Positions 26,001 through 38,800 of a DNA stretch of 64,000 nt are shown here, one piece after another. The DNA is from Channa striata (Eukaryota > Chordata > Actinopteri > Anabantiformes > Channidae). Position 1 is the stretch's first letter, and every line of letters begins with the position of its first letter. The stretch covers positions 21,586,837 through 21,650,836 of the forward strand of contig CM065175.1 in assembly GCA_033026295.1 (NCBI GenBank), given 5' to 3'. The notes beneath the pieces were generated by a model, which searched no databases, had not been told where the DNA came from, and saw only the letters and a program-made list of their open reading frames with translations. A program made the position numbers and the translations under genes.

Positions 26001-26339
26001 CTACAGTCACACTGTGCATTGAAAGGTTAAGTGTATCTGTGACATCATCAATGACATCACATAATTACCTTTGACGTTTGACCAAATGGTTGTCAAGGAA
26101 ACAAATGGAGCCACAATGTAGTTGTGTGTTATCATATCAACGCGATGTGTGGACATGGTTTGTTACCAGCACAACTGCGGAACCTAGAATTCAATAAACC
26201 CTCAGTCTTTAATAATAAGACGACTTTTGGAGTGGATCATTGTTAGACCATCGGATAAAAGTAAGCCTGCTTCTACAAGGACGCCTTCACTGATTTTGAA
26301 TTAGCTTCTTGCGGTTTGAGTTTGGGTAGTAGATGTAAA

Positions 26340-26610
26340 TGAATGTCATTAAACCTTCATTTGACTTCACTCCAGATGACATCACTCGGAGGAACCTTCA
26401 GTTCAGATTGTATCCAGAGCGCCTCCAGATGACATCATCTGAAATCTTAATGACTACTTATTCCTTTGGGTGATGTCATCTGGAGGAGGTTTTCAACAAA
26501 AAACAGACAAATATTTTGATATAGGGAAGTCAGAGGGAGTTTCAAACATTTAACCCATTAAGCTAAATTTGAAAGCTAAAGTTAAAAATTGGTGAAGTCG
26601 CCCTTTAAGC
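26340..26610. repeat. Possible dispersed repeat, copy 2
   Basis: It contains CCAGATGACATCATCTG and its near inverse GTGATGTCATCTGG, then GAGGTTTTCAACAAAAAACAG and AATTGGTGAAGTCGCCCTTT. These blocks parallel those at 130-380. The two inverted ATGACATCATC blocks (at about 26427 and 26472) could pair as a foldback. Confidence 0.35.
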
Positions 26611-27901
26611 TATCACTTGTTGATAGCTATCATTTTATTGCCTCAATAAAATATGCAGCATTTCAATGTTGTAAATGGTATTCACACATCTTTTTAAGAG
26701 GGTCGAGGATTTTTTATGTAAAATGTGACTGTGTACATCCCTTCAGGTTCTACTCCTTGTGACACTGCAATGAATAAGATTGCTGCAGCACTTACAAATC
26801 AGAAAGAAAAAATTGTTTATTAATGTTATATTCTAAGTGTTTGAAGCACAAAATGAAACTACTACAGCTAAGTAGCTCCTTTCCACAAGTACCTCTGTTA
26901 GTGCTGGCTCACAGTTTTGTCTGATGTTTGCACTTTTCTTTTAAAAGGTCTTGACACTAAAAAGTGGCCATTTTCCTACTTCCTCAGCATAAACAGAGTC
27001 CAGCTCAGATCAGCCATCAGCGCAAACAGTATCAGCGGAACAATAAGCTCAGCATTGTTGCCTTGCTGCAGTTATATTTGTCTGGTCCTTTTATACACAA
27101 GACAAACAGCAAAGTGTGTGTGTGTCTGTGGCTCTTGACTGACCCGTCTCCATCAGACTCATAATGAAAACATTTCTTGTTGTGTAGCAAAATACTTTCG
27201 AAGCGCATTAGGCGACACTGAGAATCAGAACATTCACTTTTCAGGGGCATCGATGCAAATGCTTGAGGTTTTTATTGCCTAAACACGACAATTAGCCATA
27301 CATTAGAGGGGGTGTATGGGCCATGTAAATGAGAGTGAATGCAAGAGCAAACACACCATTAAGCTGATGCAATGGGGCCGCAGAAAGTCTGACTCCCACC
27401 CCAACACACTGATTAACATGCCAGTGTGCTTCCAGTCTACTAACCATTCCTACAGTGAAATTACAAGAGAAAAAGTAGCAGCGTTCAGTGAGGACAGAAC
27501 TTGTCTGGGGCAGATGTGCAGTTTCGTGGCTGCACACTGCCACCCACTGGTTTGTTTGGCTATTGGCTGATCCAGACATCACTGGTTTGCACATTTATTC
27601 TAGGTTGAAATAAAACTCACCTGTCAGCAAATTAGCCAAATGTTAAAAGTGTCCCTCTGATGAAATATTTCCAACCTTGTGACTAAGGTCATGCTTCCTG
27701 CTGCCTCTTGTCTCTTTCTCACTGCTACTGTCTCTAACCCATAGAGCAGAGGAGGGATAGTGATTATATTGGTAGAAGGGTGTTGGAGATGGAGCTGCCA
27801 GGCAAGAGGGCGAGAGGACGACCAAAAGATATTGCCCTAACATGTGGAAGACCACTAAATAAAGTGGAAAAGGATGTCCGTCCTGATGGGAAAAGCCGAA
27901 A

Positions 27902-27925
27902 GAGTAGTAGTAGTAGTAGTAGTAG
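27902..27925 (+). repeat. AGT trinucleotide microsatellite
   Basis: About eight AGT/GTA units in the intergenic region. Confidence 0.9.
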
Positions 27926-30859
27926 ATATTTCACACAGGCCATGCTGCAGACAGAGGGTCAGGCTGCTCCATAAAGCAGCATCATTATATGTAAAGGGCA
28001 GCCACTTTAAATATTAAGGAGCAATCAGCAGGAAATAAACAGAAGGGTCCTCATGCAAAGACGACCAATTTAGGCGGCTCCACCATGATGGCAGCTCGTG
28101 TGACAGACGATCGAGACGCAAAGTTTTAACTACAGCAAAATAACACTAAACAAACACTCAGACCAATCCATTTGAAAAGCTTTCAGACTTAATTTCACAC
28201 TCCACATATAAATTTGCAGCAGCACGGAGGGCTATTAAATGCTTGGCATGAGTTTATTATGCTGTTAGAAACAAGTGAGTGGTGACTCTAACTTCCTGGG
28301 CCCTTTTTTCTTTTTGATCGTTAGAAAGTGTAGCAGATAAAATGTGTTGGTTCCTATTGCAAAATCTGATCTGAGCAGAAATGTGGTACAACACAAAACC
28401 ATCTGAGGGGTCAATCTGATATAAAACACAAAAACTGACCTGTTTCTTTTCTTGGTAACGTTTCTGTCCCGGTAAAATGAAAACACTCTCTGGTTTGGTT
28501 GATTCGTGCAGCTGATCACGGTGGCTTCACCAGCTGATGCATGTCAAAACACAAAATTTACGTTTACTGCTACGAGTTTGAAGGGATACAGCATGTTGGG
28601 AATCCCACTTTTCTAACAGTTAGAGGATATTACACTACTATTTTATGATGCAGTCAGCAGCCACTCGTAGCTCTGCATAAACACTGCAAACAGGAGAAAC
28701 ATCTGGCCGGGCTCATTGCAAATGGATAAAATTCAGCCGCCAGCACCTTTAAAACACGCTAATTAACACATTGTTTAACCTGGACAAAACAATGAAGTAA
28801 AAATTGGTTTCAAACTTTGTATGTGCAGTTGCTTCTGATGTTTAGTTCATATTCACTCTTCAGACGAGAGTGTGATACTCATTTAACCTCTGGCAAAATA
28901 GGAAATTACTGTCAAACTATTTTGATCTGGATTAAAAACTGAACAATGGAAGGATTCAAGACACTGGTTTGTAATATTAATCTACCTGCAGCTCGGAAAT
29001 ACAATCGAGATAAAAGTGCTTGTATAAACATGATCAGTGATATACAATTTTTTTTTTTACTATTGTTTGCTTGGAGTGTTGGTAATAATCCGGGGATTTT
29101 TCTGTTTACTTACTGTTAATTCCTCTGGATGAACATCGGATAAATGCTCACAAATTCAAACACAGAGGATTTTCCAGCCAACAACAATTGCAGTAATTGG
29201 AGTCTGAAATTAGACCCTTCAGATGTAAAATTAACTTGGCCACCCAGAGGCTCTGCTAGAAAATGATAGAATGCAACAACTGCCAACAATTAAAAAGTGT
29301 GAATATTATAAATAGAGCATATCCATTCTGAAAATATTTCCGAGTGAATGCGGTTGTCAGGCCAAGCTGGTAAAGGGGCACGAGTCATTGTGATTTTCCA
29401 TTTAACAGAAATAGATGTGGAATAAACAAACTCTCGCAGCTTTCTCTCTGGATATCTCACGCTTTCCATGCAAACTGCACCACTGCCAAGCTGAGTAATG
29501 CCATTAGACTCTAACAAGGCAGACAGTTCATCCTCAGTTTATTACACTCAACAAAGTATCCAATTATAAAATGTCTTCCAGATATATAAATCCAACTCAT
29601 CCCTATTACATTTTACTTCTGGGACTAGTCCGGTCTATTTTCAGAAAGCCATTTGCCGTCTGATTTTATTTTAATTACATTGTGCAGCTTTATCCCTGTT
29701 GGACAAAAGAGGTTAGAGCAGTTTCACTCAAACTGTGTTTCTCCTGAAGGGAAGTTTTTTAAAATTATTTTTATGTTTTATTCTTGCTCTTTTCTCCTAC
29801 AATGGTTTTAGCCCTGAGGGACTCGAGGTCTTGGAGACATCAGCACATTAACATGCTGTACTTAAATACAAGTTTTCAGGTACAGGTCCATTACTTACAG
29901 CCAGTACGTCTATTGTGCTCAGCTCTCGATTGCTCCGCTGTGCATTTCAGAGGGACTTCTTGTTCTTCCCTGCTATAGACCACAGATGTCCACAGATGAA
30001 TGAAGCAGCTCCACCTGACCAGCCACTGCTGTACTTTACATAGACATTATGTAGAAAACTACACAATATAGAAAGTATAACTAGCTTAGTTAGTGAGGTA
30101 CTGACTCTTTGAGGTTTTTCTTTTTTTGCTTTGTCTGGACATTAATGTGACGATGTTTTTGACTGAGAACCACATAACTCAGTTGCTTTTCAGATTCAAA
30201 TTCAGAAAACAAAAAACAGTAGAATCATAAGACTTTATTTGCCCCAATTGTGAGATTCCCGAGCTGCCCAGCAGTTTTCAAGATAATTTAATGATTAGAT
30301 TTAAAACATACGATCATGAAAACACAGTATTTAAAATATGGTCCATCTTTACCAGCTGAGCACTAATCCATATATTAAGTATTATACCCAATTAATAATT
30401 GTAATGCAATAGTCTATTCACTGATGTAAAATAAGTAATTCTGCATAAAACTAAGAATTTTGGAATTATAATAGGAACAACAATTTACATGATGAGAATA
30501 AGAAAATACCCACAGTTGAGGTATTTTGTAGTTCTGGGATACTTTAAATGAATTAGATGATATGTGTGAATACTAATACTAATAACAACAAATAAGACGA
30601 GAGTAAGAGTCTCCACCTTAAATCACAGCCCCATTTGTTTTACCCACAGTATAAAGACAGGTAACAAAGGAGCTAAATGCAGCCATATTTGAGCAAAGAG
30701 GTGGCAGTGCTAACCCAATCCTGTCATGTGATATTTAAGTTGTTTAACTTATGTTGTAAAACTTAAACTGATTTAAATGGTTTTACCATGCTTTGAGGCA
30801 ATAAAAGTAAAAGCCTGAGTGGATTTATTTTCTCAAATCTAAGATTCCCATCCTCTTCA

Positions 30860-31090
30860 CATCTGTAGTTACACCGTAATTACACAGTAATTACACCATA
30901 AGTACATGAGTTCAAAACAATTAGACTGTAGGTATTTTTCTTATTCTCATCTTGTTACACTTTTAGTCCCCAAAGTTTGCTTATTATCAAGTAAGAACCC
31001 TTACGTATTCATTATATGTATATATATCCATTACTAATAAGTACACTGTGTTTTCACTGTACTTATCCTGTAAGAGTTACCAAAGGCTCT
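30860..31090. repeat. Repeat-like segment with internal palindrome
   Basis: It has iterated TAATTACAC motifs, then TAAGTACACTGTG-TTTT-CAC-TGTACTTA, a short hairpin. The arrangement resembles a non-autonomous transposon fragment. The family was not identified. Confidence 0.3.
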
Positions 31091-31324
31091 TACTGGGAAC
31101 ACCGTGATACTCATAATTTTCCCTTTGGACAAAGCCAGGCCACCAGTCTCCCCTTCTTCTCCTTTTTATCATGATAAACAGCTGCTGGTGTCTCCTGATA
31201 CAACATGTTATTAACCGTTTCCTCTAACAAAAGAAAACAATGTATTTCCCCAAAATATACAACTGTTCCTCTTTTTTGGGGGTCAAACAAACATACCTTT
31301 TAGAAAACACGACACCTGAACACG

Positions 31325-34300
31325 ATGTTTGCTATAAAGTTTAACTTTAATTTGGTGTACAGTTTCTGACATAGTTTCACCTCTGGTTGTTAGTTGGACT
31401 GGTCATTACAGGGACGCTGAAAGCTAAAGATTAACCAACACGAAAGTGCACACTTGTTGTCTTTGAGATTCAGATTTGTACATCAATATAATCAATTCCT
31501 AGTATATTTGTTTTGTATACATATACATATATTCCTATTCGTGTGTATAGAAAATAAAAAAATATTTAATTATTGCAAAATTTTCATTTGCAAACAGCAA
31601 ATAATTGACCCACATGGCAACTCACCAAACACATGACACTAAACAAAATAAAATATGAATAAAAGGAAAGTATAATCCTCTAAGGTGTACAATTCCCATA
31701 TCCGCTTTAAGACTAAAAACACCAAACTCATCACCATTTATAAGGCCCATTAGAAACTACAATCGTCCGCCCCGTGACATGTCACCTGATAGCTACGCAC
31801 AACGCAAACACGCCATTAAAGCCACTTACTTATTGCTCTCGCCAACATTAGTGTACTGAGATAAAGGTACCGCTTTTTAAAGTGCTCGGTGTGGTGTAAA
31901 ACAGTGGAGTAAAATTAAAGCTGGATTAGGCAAATTGGACAACGAAGAGGAGGATGAGGATGTGTCGGGGCTGAACGAATGGAAAGTGACGGCTGCCTGG
32001 ACTGCAGGCGAAAGACGACTAAAACAAAAACATGCAACAACACCAGTGTGGCATCAAGGTGCAGGTTCACTTCTCTGTGTGCATGACTGATTGTAACTGA
32101 TGCTTACGCCTTTCTTTCCCCAGCAGAACAGTCTATTTTGAGGAGCACTGATATCAAACATGACGCTCACGAGCCCCACTGGTGATCATTTATAGCTGTA
32201 AATGGAGTTTGTTTTGACTTCTGACCCTGAGCCTCACAATTTCAACACTGGGTGACAAAGGTCTCAGGAGCTGTGTTAAAGGTAAACGTGACAAAAGCCC
32301 AGAGTGAAGCTTAAAAATGTCTGTAAAGCACATGGTGACATGCAATGAACATGAATCCAGATCAAGTATTTGAAAATAAATCAAAAGACTTAAAAAAATC
32401 CTGAAATACAAATTAGCACATGACGCATTTTAAAGCATGCAGAAATGGAGAGAGCGACAACCACAGCGTTGAAGTGAATGCTGGTGACAACAGCGTTGAC
32501 ATTGTAATTCAGTCCAACACATTCAATGAAAAATAGAAAAACATCCACGGCGGAACAGAAAGCATTCATTTGTAAAAGAAGCAAAGACACAAGTGATTTA
32601 AATGTAAAGGTTTTTTGCTTACTTTGTGCGTCAAGCAAAAGGCAAAATGACGTGTGTGACGGTTTCAATATATGAATACAGTAAAACAGGTTCTTCTATA
32701 GGCTGTATGGCTTCAGGATAAGGTTTCTGCACCAAACATTTCTCCCCAAGGATTGCGAGAATGTTTGTCCCAAAATGTTTTTTGGTATGAAACAGAAAAT
32801 TATGAAAATAGTGTTTATCTTTTCTTACTGAGAAATGAAAAATCTTTGGAACAATGTGATGCAATCAGGGATAGTGTCTCGTTTTAAGCACTGTTTTAAT
32901 TGAAACTGTAGTTTTAAAGTTTCCCTTTACTCGATCGCATCCCCAGTTACATAAACCCGCATATATACGGTATTTTTCTATTTGATATGAAAATACAACA
33001 CGTCTGCAGACTGTGCATCTTTTCAGAGAATTACTCTACTTTGCATTCAAACAGTTAAACATATTCAAGAGTGGGAGTAGGTTAAAAATGCAATACTTGC
33101 TGGAACCGTCCTAAACCTACCTACAGTAAACGTCTCTGCAGAGATTCAGAAAAAGACAAAAACTGTGCAACAGTGCCAAGTTTACAGATTCACAGAAACA
33201 TTTCTCAAGGCTTTTGTAGCTTCGGTTTATCCACCATTTTACAATCTCATACATTTAATGCTGCATGTAAATATGACTCTTCTTTAAGCAGTGACAAAAA
33301 GAGGACCTGAGGACGTGAGGGCAAACCCCATGTCGTCGGGCTTGTCGGTCCGAGGTTTTTAACAACCCTTCTCTTTTCGACTCTGTTGACATTTTCGGCA
33401 CGCCTCCCCTCTCCGACACTGTCACGCACACACTGACATTTGAGAAATTCAATTTGGACTAGACAGGGAAATGAGACGCTTTAAGGGTTGGTCCTCCAAT
33501 CTCTTTGCTGCAATTATCCTTTGGAGCTTTGGGAAGCAGGAAAAGTGTTAAGGGCAAAAAAAAGGAGCAAACACACTTAACTACACTGCAGGTTTGCTCA
33601 GATTCGCGTGTGCGCTCAGGGAAAATATCCTCTTGTCTTTTCTACAGTAACCGTAGCACAGACGGTTAAAAGAGCCATAGCTAAGGACAGAGAACAAGCC
33701 AGACAGATTACTCTGCTCTTTCCACTCCAGTAATGTGAGCGTTGTTGTTGTAAGAGGATCAGGAAGGATTCAGTGGTCACTAACACCTAGAAAACAGCCA
33801 GAAAAGTGAACCAGTGACTCGCTGAAGCTCCTTCAGTCAGACTGTGTTTCAGAGCCAAAGTTTGCTCTGTAGCTCTTTTTCCACTGAGCTGATAACAGAT
33901 AATGAGCTGAAAGAAAAACCCACTGTTCCATCCATGTTCCTAACACAAGCGTAACAAAAGGACAAAGAACATAAATAATTCCAATTCACTGTAGAGATGT
34001 AAAAAACATGTGATGCATACATATGCCCTGTGTATGTGGTGCCTGCAGGTGACTGTCGTGCTCAGATGTGCAAGACACCGTTTTTCCGACTGTTTAATGC
34101 CCTTCTTTGACTTTCGGTTCAACTTTAAAACTGGTTTACCTCATTGTTTTGAATGTTCGATTACAAGTGTTCAGCTTCAGATGTTCTTAAATTAGAGAAT
34201 ATTATAAGTAATTTACATATTTTACACATTTCGAACTGCATAGACGTTTGGTTTTTGCCAGGACAGCCATACAGTCTTATATTTCAGGCAGGGTAAGAGG

Positions 34301-35570
34301 CCTGTAACAGTTTGTGTACACGTAAACCTTCTGGCCCTGTCCTATACTATCCTCCAGAGTAATGCAGGACACAAATGCTTTTCATAAAGGTCAGTAAAGA
34401 GATAAACAAATCAAAAAGATGGTTCGCAGTGAGTATTTACAAGTGACAAACTGGCTCACATGGTCTGTAAGATTAATGTGGAAGTGTGAAGATGAGTTTA
34501 AGATGGGCACTGTGAACTACAATTTAAGACATCTAACAACGGCACCCCTACTAGTTAGTTTTACACCTCAAACACTTTAAAACATCTACACACAAATGTG
34601 ATATGTGGACATGTGATTTAAGTGGAGTTGGATGGGGAATCAAGCATGATGGCTGACATCAAAACATCTGTGCTGCATCACTGCCTCTCTCAAAGCTTCC
34701 CAAACACTCAAACTCTTTCAAACGACAGTAAGGAATTTCTCAAATCCACAGACAGTAACTCCCTCCACAGCCTCAAGACACGGCTGCAGATCCTTAGGCA
34801 CGACTACAACAAACTGGTTCTTTTCCGCAGTGGTCTGCACAGCGACTACACCCAGATTTATACTACACCCCACAAACTCTGCGGCAAACCAATTCCAAAC
34901 AGATGTTAGTACCCCTGAAATCAAAACATTTTTAAAAAGACAGAAAGATAAAAATGCACCAAGTAAAAAGATTTGACATATACTAAGGCAAAATATTTTT
35001 AACTAGCTACACAGTAAATGTTTGAATATCCAGCAATTTCAAGTGACAAATAAGAGAACCGATGATCTAGGTTTGAAAGTAAAAACCGGTTTGAAGTAGT
35101 TTTCTCGGTTACATTTATTACAGGCCCAGCATGTCCGGGAATGTATCTTGAAATTGTAAAATCAAGAACCATAAAATTAACCACTACAGAATAATTATGA
35201 CAGAATAACAATCTGAGACAAAACAAAAAAAGTGACATTGTCTGACACTGAAACAGTCCGGACCTTTGGTAATGCATAGTTCTTTCCTGAATGTCATAGA
35301 TTCCAATACCTCTCAGATAGCAGTGACTGCTGTTCCAATGCTGTCTAAAAAATAAAGGGCAATGACAATAACTAACTAGTAGCTCTTCATTTTACCTTTA
35401 GTCAATCTTCTTTTGCTTTTTGTTTCTTGGTTCATACAGCATTAGCGGTTTTGGCTTATTTGGTTTCTGAACCAAAGACATAATTTCAAGCAGAGCGGTG
35501 TAGCAGCCCTCTCTCCTAATCTAGTGAAGGCGGGCATGCAGCCTGATTCCTCTGTCTCCTGTCTGCCGCG
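31325..35570 (-). other. Probable slc9a1 3' UTR
   Basis: There is no coding potential between the slc9a1 stop and a good candidate polyadenylation signal about 4.2 kb downstream. No gene starts here on either strand. A long 3' UTR is common for this family, but the extent is inferred. A more proximal AATAAA (plus-strand TTTATT at 35114-35119) could give a short form of about 450 nt, though it lacks a clear GT-rich downstream element. Confidence 0.4.
31346..31351 (-). terminator. Candidate polyadenylation signal ATTAAA for slc9a1
   Basis: On the minus strand, ATTAAA is followed about 20-45 bases later by a GT-rich element (TCGTGTTCAGGTGTCGTG). This is the expected layout of a vertebrate cleavage and polyadenylation site. 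Other ATTAAA/AATAAA copies exist nearby, so the site is provisional. Confidence 0.35.
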
Positions 35571-35856
35571 TTAAGGCAGGAACGGTTCATCCTCGTCCTC
35601 ATCTGCGCTGGGACCAGGGTCGCTCAGGCACCTCATCAGCTTCTGCTGATCTCTGCCTCCTTCTCCCTCACCTGGCTTGTTAGTTCCACTGGGCCCAGAG
35701 GAAGCTTCATAATCAGGCCCTGCTCCTCCTCCTCCTGGTCAGCCCGTCTGAATTCATCCATCACGTTGACAGAGTCTGGGGACTGAGGAGAGGCCAAGTC
35801 TACCTGGATGGTCGGAACCCTCCCCGACACCGGCTTCACATTGTAGGCTTGGGGGT
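35571..35856 (-). CDS. slc9a1: slc9a1 exon 13 (C-terminus; frame break)
   Basis: The last coding exon follows CTGCAG|ACC. The phase-matched frame encodes DPQAYNVKPVSGR, IQVDLASPQSPDSVNVMDEF and EEEEQGLIMK, then drifts to a stop at 35636-35638. Another frame, from about 35705 onwards, encodes SSGPSGTNKP, QQKLMRCLSDPGPSADEDED and EPFLP with a stop at 35571-35573. The RCLSDPGP motif is the conserved end of NHE1, so the second frame is taken as the true tail and one base appears to be missing at about 35697-35706. Without it the protein would be about 22 residues shorter with an unrelated end. Confidence 0.88.
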
Positions 35857-38800
35857 CTGCAGGCAGAACAATGGTACAACATCAGTACACAAAGGTTTTC
35901 ACAGAGCTTCAAAAAGGGATCTATTATCATTTTGTGATTCAGTCAGTGTGCATGAACAATGATACAAGTAGAGAGAATGTGACAGATAAAAATACTTTAC
36001 CCATTTACAGTATGATCAATCCACAAACTACACAACAACAGGCTTTAGGACTTTTGCTAAAATTTCACAGTACAACAAAAATCAAACACAGTCAATCACA
36101 GTCATTTAAATGTAACACATGCGGGAATAAATCCACGTTGAGGTGAACTTAAAATGAAAAACAAAAACGCAAGCTCCCCACAGGTAACATGCGAAAATCT
36201 GTCAACAGCAGGACTGGTTCTTCTCGTGTCATGAAATACCCTCATTAGTAATGAATAATTAATGAATGTTCACAAGCAGGACAACAGGAGCATGCAAGTT
36301 AGGACTCCTGCTGGGTTATTGCAACTTACGACAGATCTTGTCTACACTCACATACCTGAGCAGATTTCGTTCTGCTGCTGATCAGGTTTGAAATCAGTAT
36401 CTCTGCCTAAAATGAAACCACACACTGGTTTACATGCCGGCTGGACCATGCAAACAGATTTCCATCAGTGGGGAAATATCTGTTGCTGCAGCTGTGAACT
36501 TTAGCAGCGCTTTGTTTTGTGATCTCTGCCTCATCAGCCTAATAAAACATCCCTGAAGGTCTCATTAGTAACACAGCGATATTCTCCCACTGTACTTCAC
36601 AGTAAAATGATGGTCGATATTGAGTGCTGGCTTTTAGTTGTGGCTAAGATGGATGGATTTACCTGAGGCCAGTCTGGCTCTACACATGGTGGGGGAGTCA
36701 GGAGCAGCAGCGGGAACTGTCAAGTATTTATTCATCTCTTTTATCTGGTAAAACACAGGAATGATTCAGCTGAAATATTTGCATGTAAAAATATAACAAG
36801 TATTTATGTAAGAGTATTTTATTTGTAGTATACGATGTAACAGAAAATACACAGGAATACGTTTTCTGTTTCATCTCTCTGCCAATTTACTTGGCAAACA
36901 CCTCCAATTCCAATATAAATTAATCAACAACTTAGAATAACCTAATTAAAATAATGTTGTTGTCTTTATGAGAATACTCTTGCATATCCACATGCTTCTA
37001 GCACATTTCATTTACCCAAAACAACAGTCTATTATCATTATGAAATTACAGGTGTGATGAAGTAGATTTTTGCAGTAGGGCCACTCAACCATGCAAACAA
37101 ATCAGCCCTGTTTGTGTCAGTAAATTCAATTTAGGAGCCTCTAATTAGCAGAGAATTCATAGTTTGAGTTGAATCATTTAACTGCTCGTGGCCCAATATG
37201 AAACGTTAAGAGCTAATAAGTATCAGCTACTTTGGTGAAGTCTACACAGGTTGGTTCTTGCTACATAGTGCAAATTGTTTTAGCATAGATTAGATTTCAC
37301 AGCAATCTCTGTAGCATATTAAAAACATCATTAATGTCTTTAGCCCTGACTAATAAACAAAATACATAATTCTATTATGACCAGGTGTCAGTACTGTCAC
37401 AGATTGGCCTAATTTAAGAGCTGATTCTTAAGGTCTTACCTTCTTCTCCAGCTCAATCATCTTTTGCTTCTTGATAAGTAAGTCAGTGAGTCCATCCTCG
37501 AATGGATCAGCTATCAGAGTGTGTCTGTTGTAGGAGCGCAGCTGAGAAACAAAACATGATATTAGTTAGCACATATCTAAATATGTGACAGAAACACATG
37601 TAAGACTTATCTCTTGCAATGAGCAATGTTAAAACCAAGAAAAATGTGAGCTGAACATCCTGTGAAAAGATGATGGCATACCACTATGAAAATGTTAATC
37701 ACGGAATAATGATCATCCCAACGGAGCAGCGCTCTTAACAAGTACACATCAATGAAATGTGCCGGCTGGGTCAATATTGTTTCATGTATGTGTAGCGCTA
37801 CCGATTTAATTCAAAGTCAAACCAATGTGGCAGAGCCACTGTTTAGTGCAAATCAAATCAATGGAACATGACATGCTGTAAACTCCAGGGAATATAATAT
37901 ACTGTAAATGAATTAATGTTGAGAGGAAACGAATACCCTTTGTCGTGTTCTCTGAAGGTTATTCCTGAGGATCTTCCTGATCTCTTCCTCTCGGCCTTTG
38001 GGCAGCTGAGGCAGAGCTCTCTCTGCAGTCTTGACAGTGGGAGGCTTCTTAGGCTGGATGTTCCTGAAAAACATGCAGAAAAGGTTTAGAGTTCATGTGT
38101 CGTGTGTCGTATCTGCAAAATTAAACTATGCGATAGGATGATCAATGATAATTAAAACGCTGCCAGGCAATTTATTATGTTAATATTTTCTTTAAATACA
38201 AAATATGCCTGATTGTGCATGTAACCCTGTAAATCCACGTGGAACTTAAACTAAACAGAAGGTATCACTCTCTTTGTTTTAGCCCCTTAAAAGATTTCAG
38301 TGGCAGGATTTTCCCGTTAGTGGACACTGTACGAAATGATTGCGAGGATGAAACCACAAAATTGATCCGCGTTGCTCATTACTGAACCTCCTTTGAAGCT
38401 GGTGAGGAACTTGTTAGGAAAAATTGGCCTATTAACAATATTCACTGTATTTAGGATCTTTTAAATCAACTGGATTCATCTGCTGGGTGCCAGCTGTCTG
38501 CTGTTAGTACCGACTGGCAGCAGGTAATGAAAAATAGGCTTTACAGCTTTTCGTATGAAAACAGCTGCCTACTAGAGTTGGAAACAAGACTATGAGCGCT
38601 CTGCAAAGCTTCACTATCAATAATCTCCATTTACACAGTCACATTGTTTTCACAGTGTCAATATAAAAATATGAGGTTTGTTTGTCTTGGTTTGTTTGAT
38701 CTAGATGGAACGTGGGGATACTTAGCACTCACTGCATGGAAACCGTGGACGGCAGAGCGGAGGGAACCTTGACTCCCCCTCCACTCTCCACCAGCTCAAT

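Larger units (their letters stand above)
21601..31320. other. Intergenic region between man1c1 and slc9a1
   Basis: No gene was recognised on either strand in this 9.7-kb interval. It is AT-rich, with a repeat tail near 23.0 kb, a short AGT microsatellite (27902-27925), a dispersed-repeat-like segment at 26.3-26.6 kb and a possible repeat at 30.9-31.1 kb. The 25.5-25.8 kb and 28.5-29.6 kb stretches look less repetitive and could hold conserved non-coding elements, but this cannot be judged without alignment. Confidence 0.55.

Noticed and set aside
35640..35680. Mini-intron in slc9a1 exon 13 using CAG|GTGAGG as donor
   Set aside because: The nearest acceptor would make an intron of about 30 bases, far below the vertebrate minimum, so it cannot explain the frame change.
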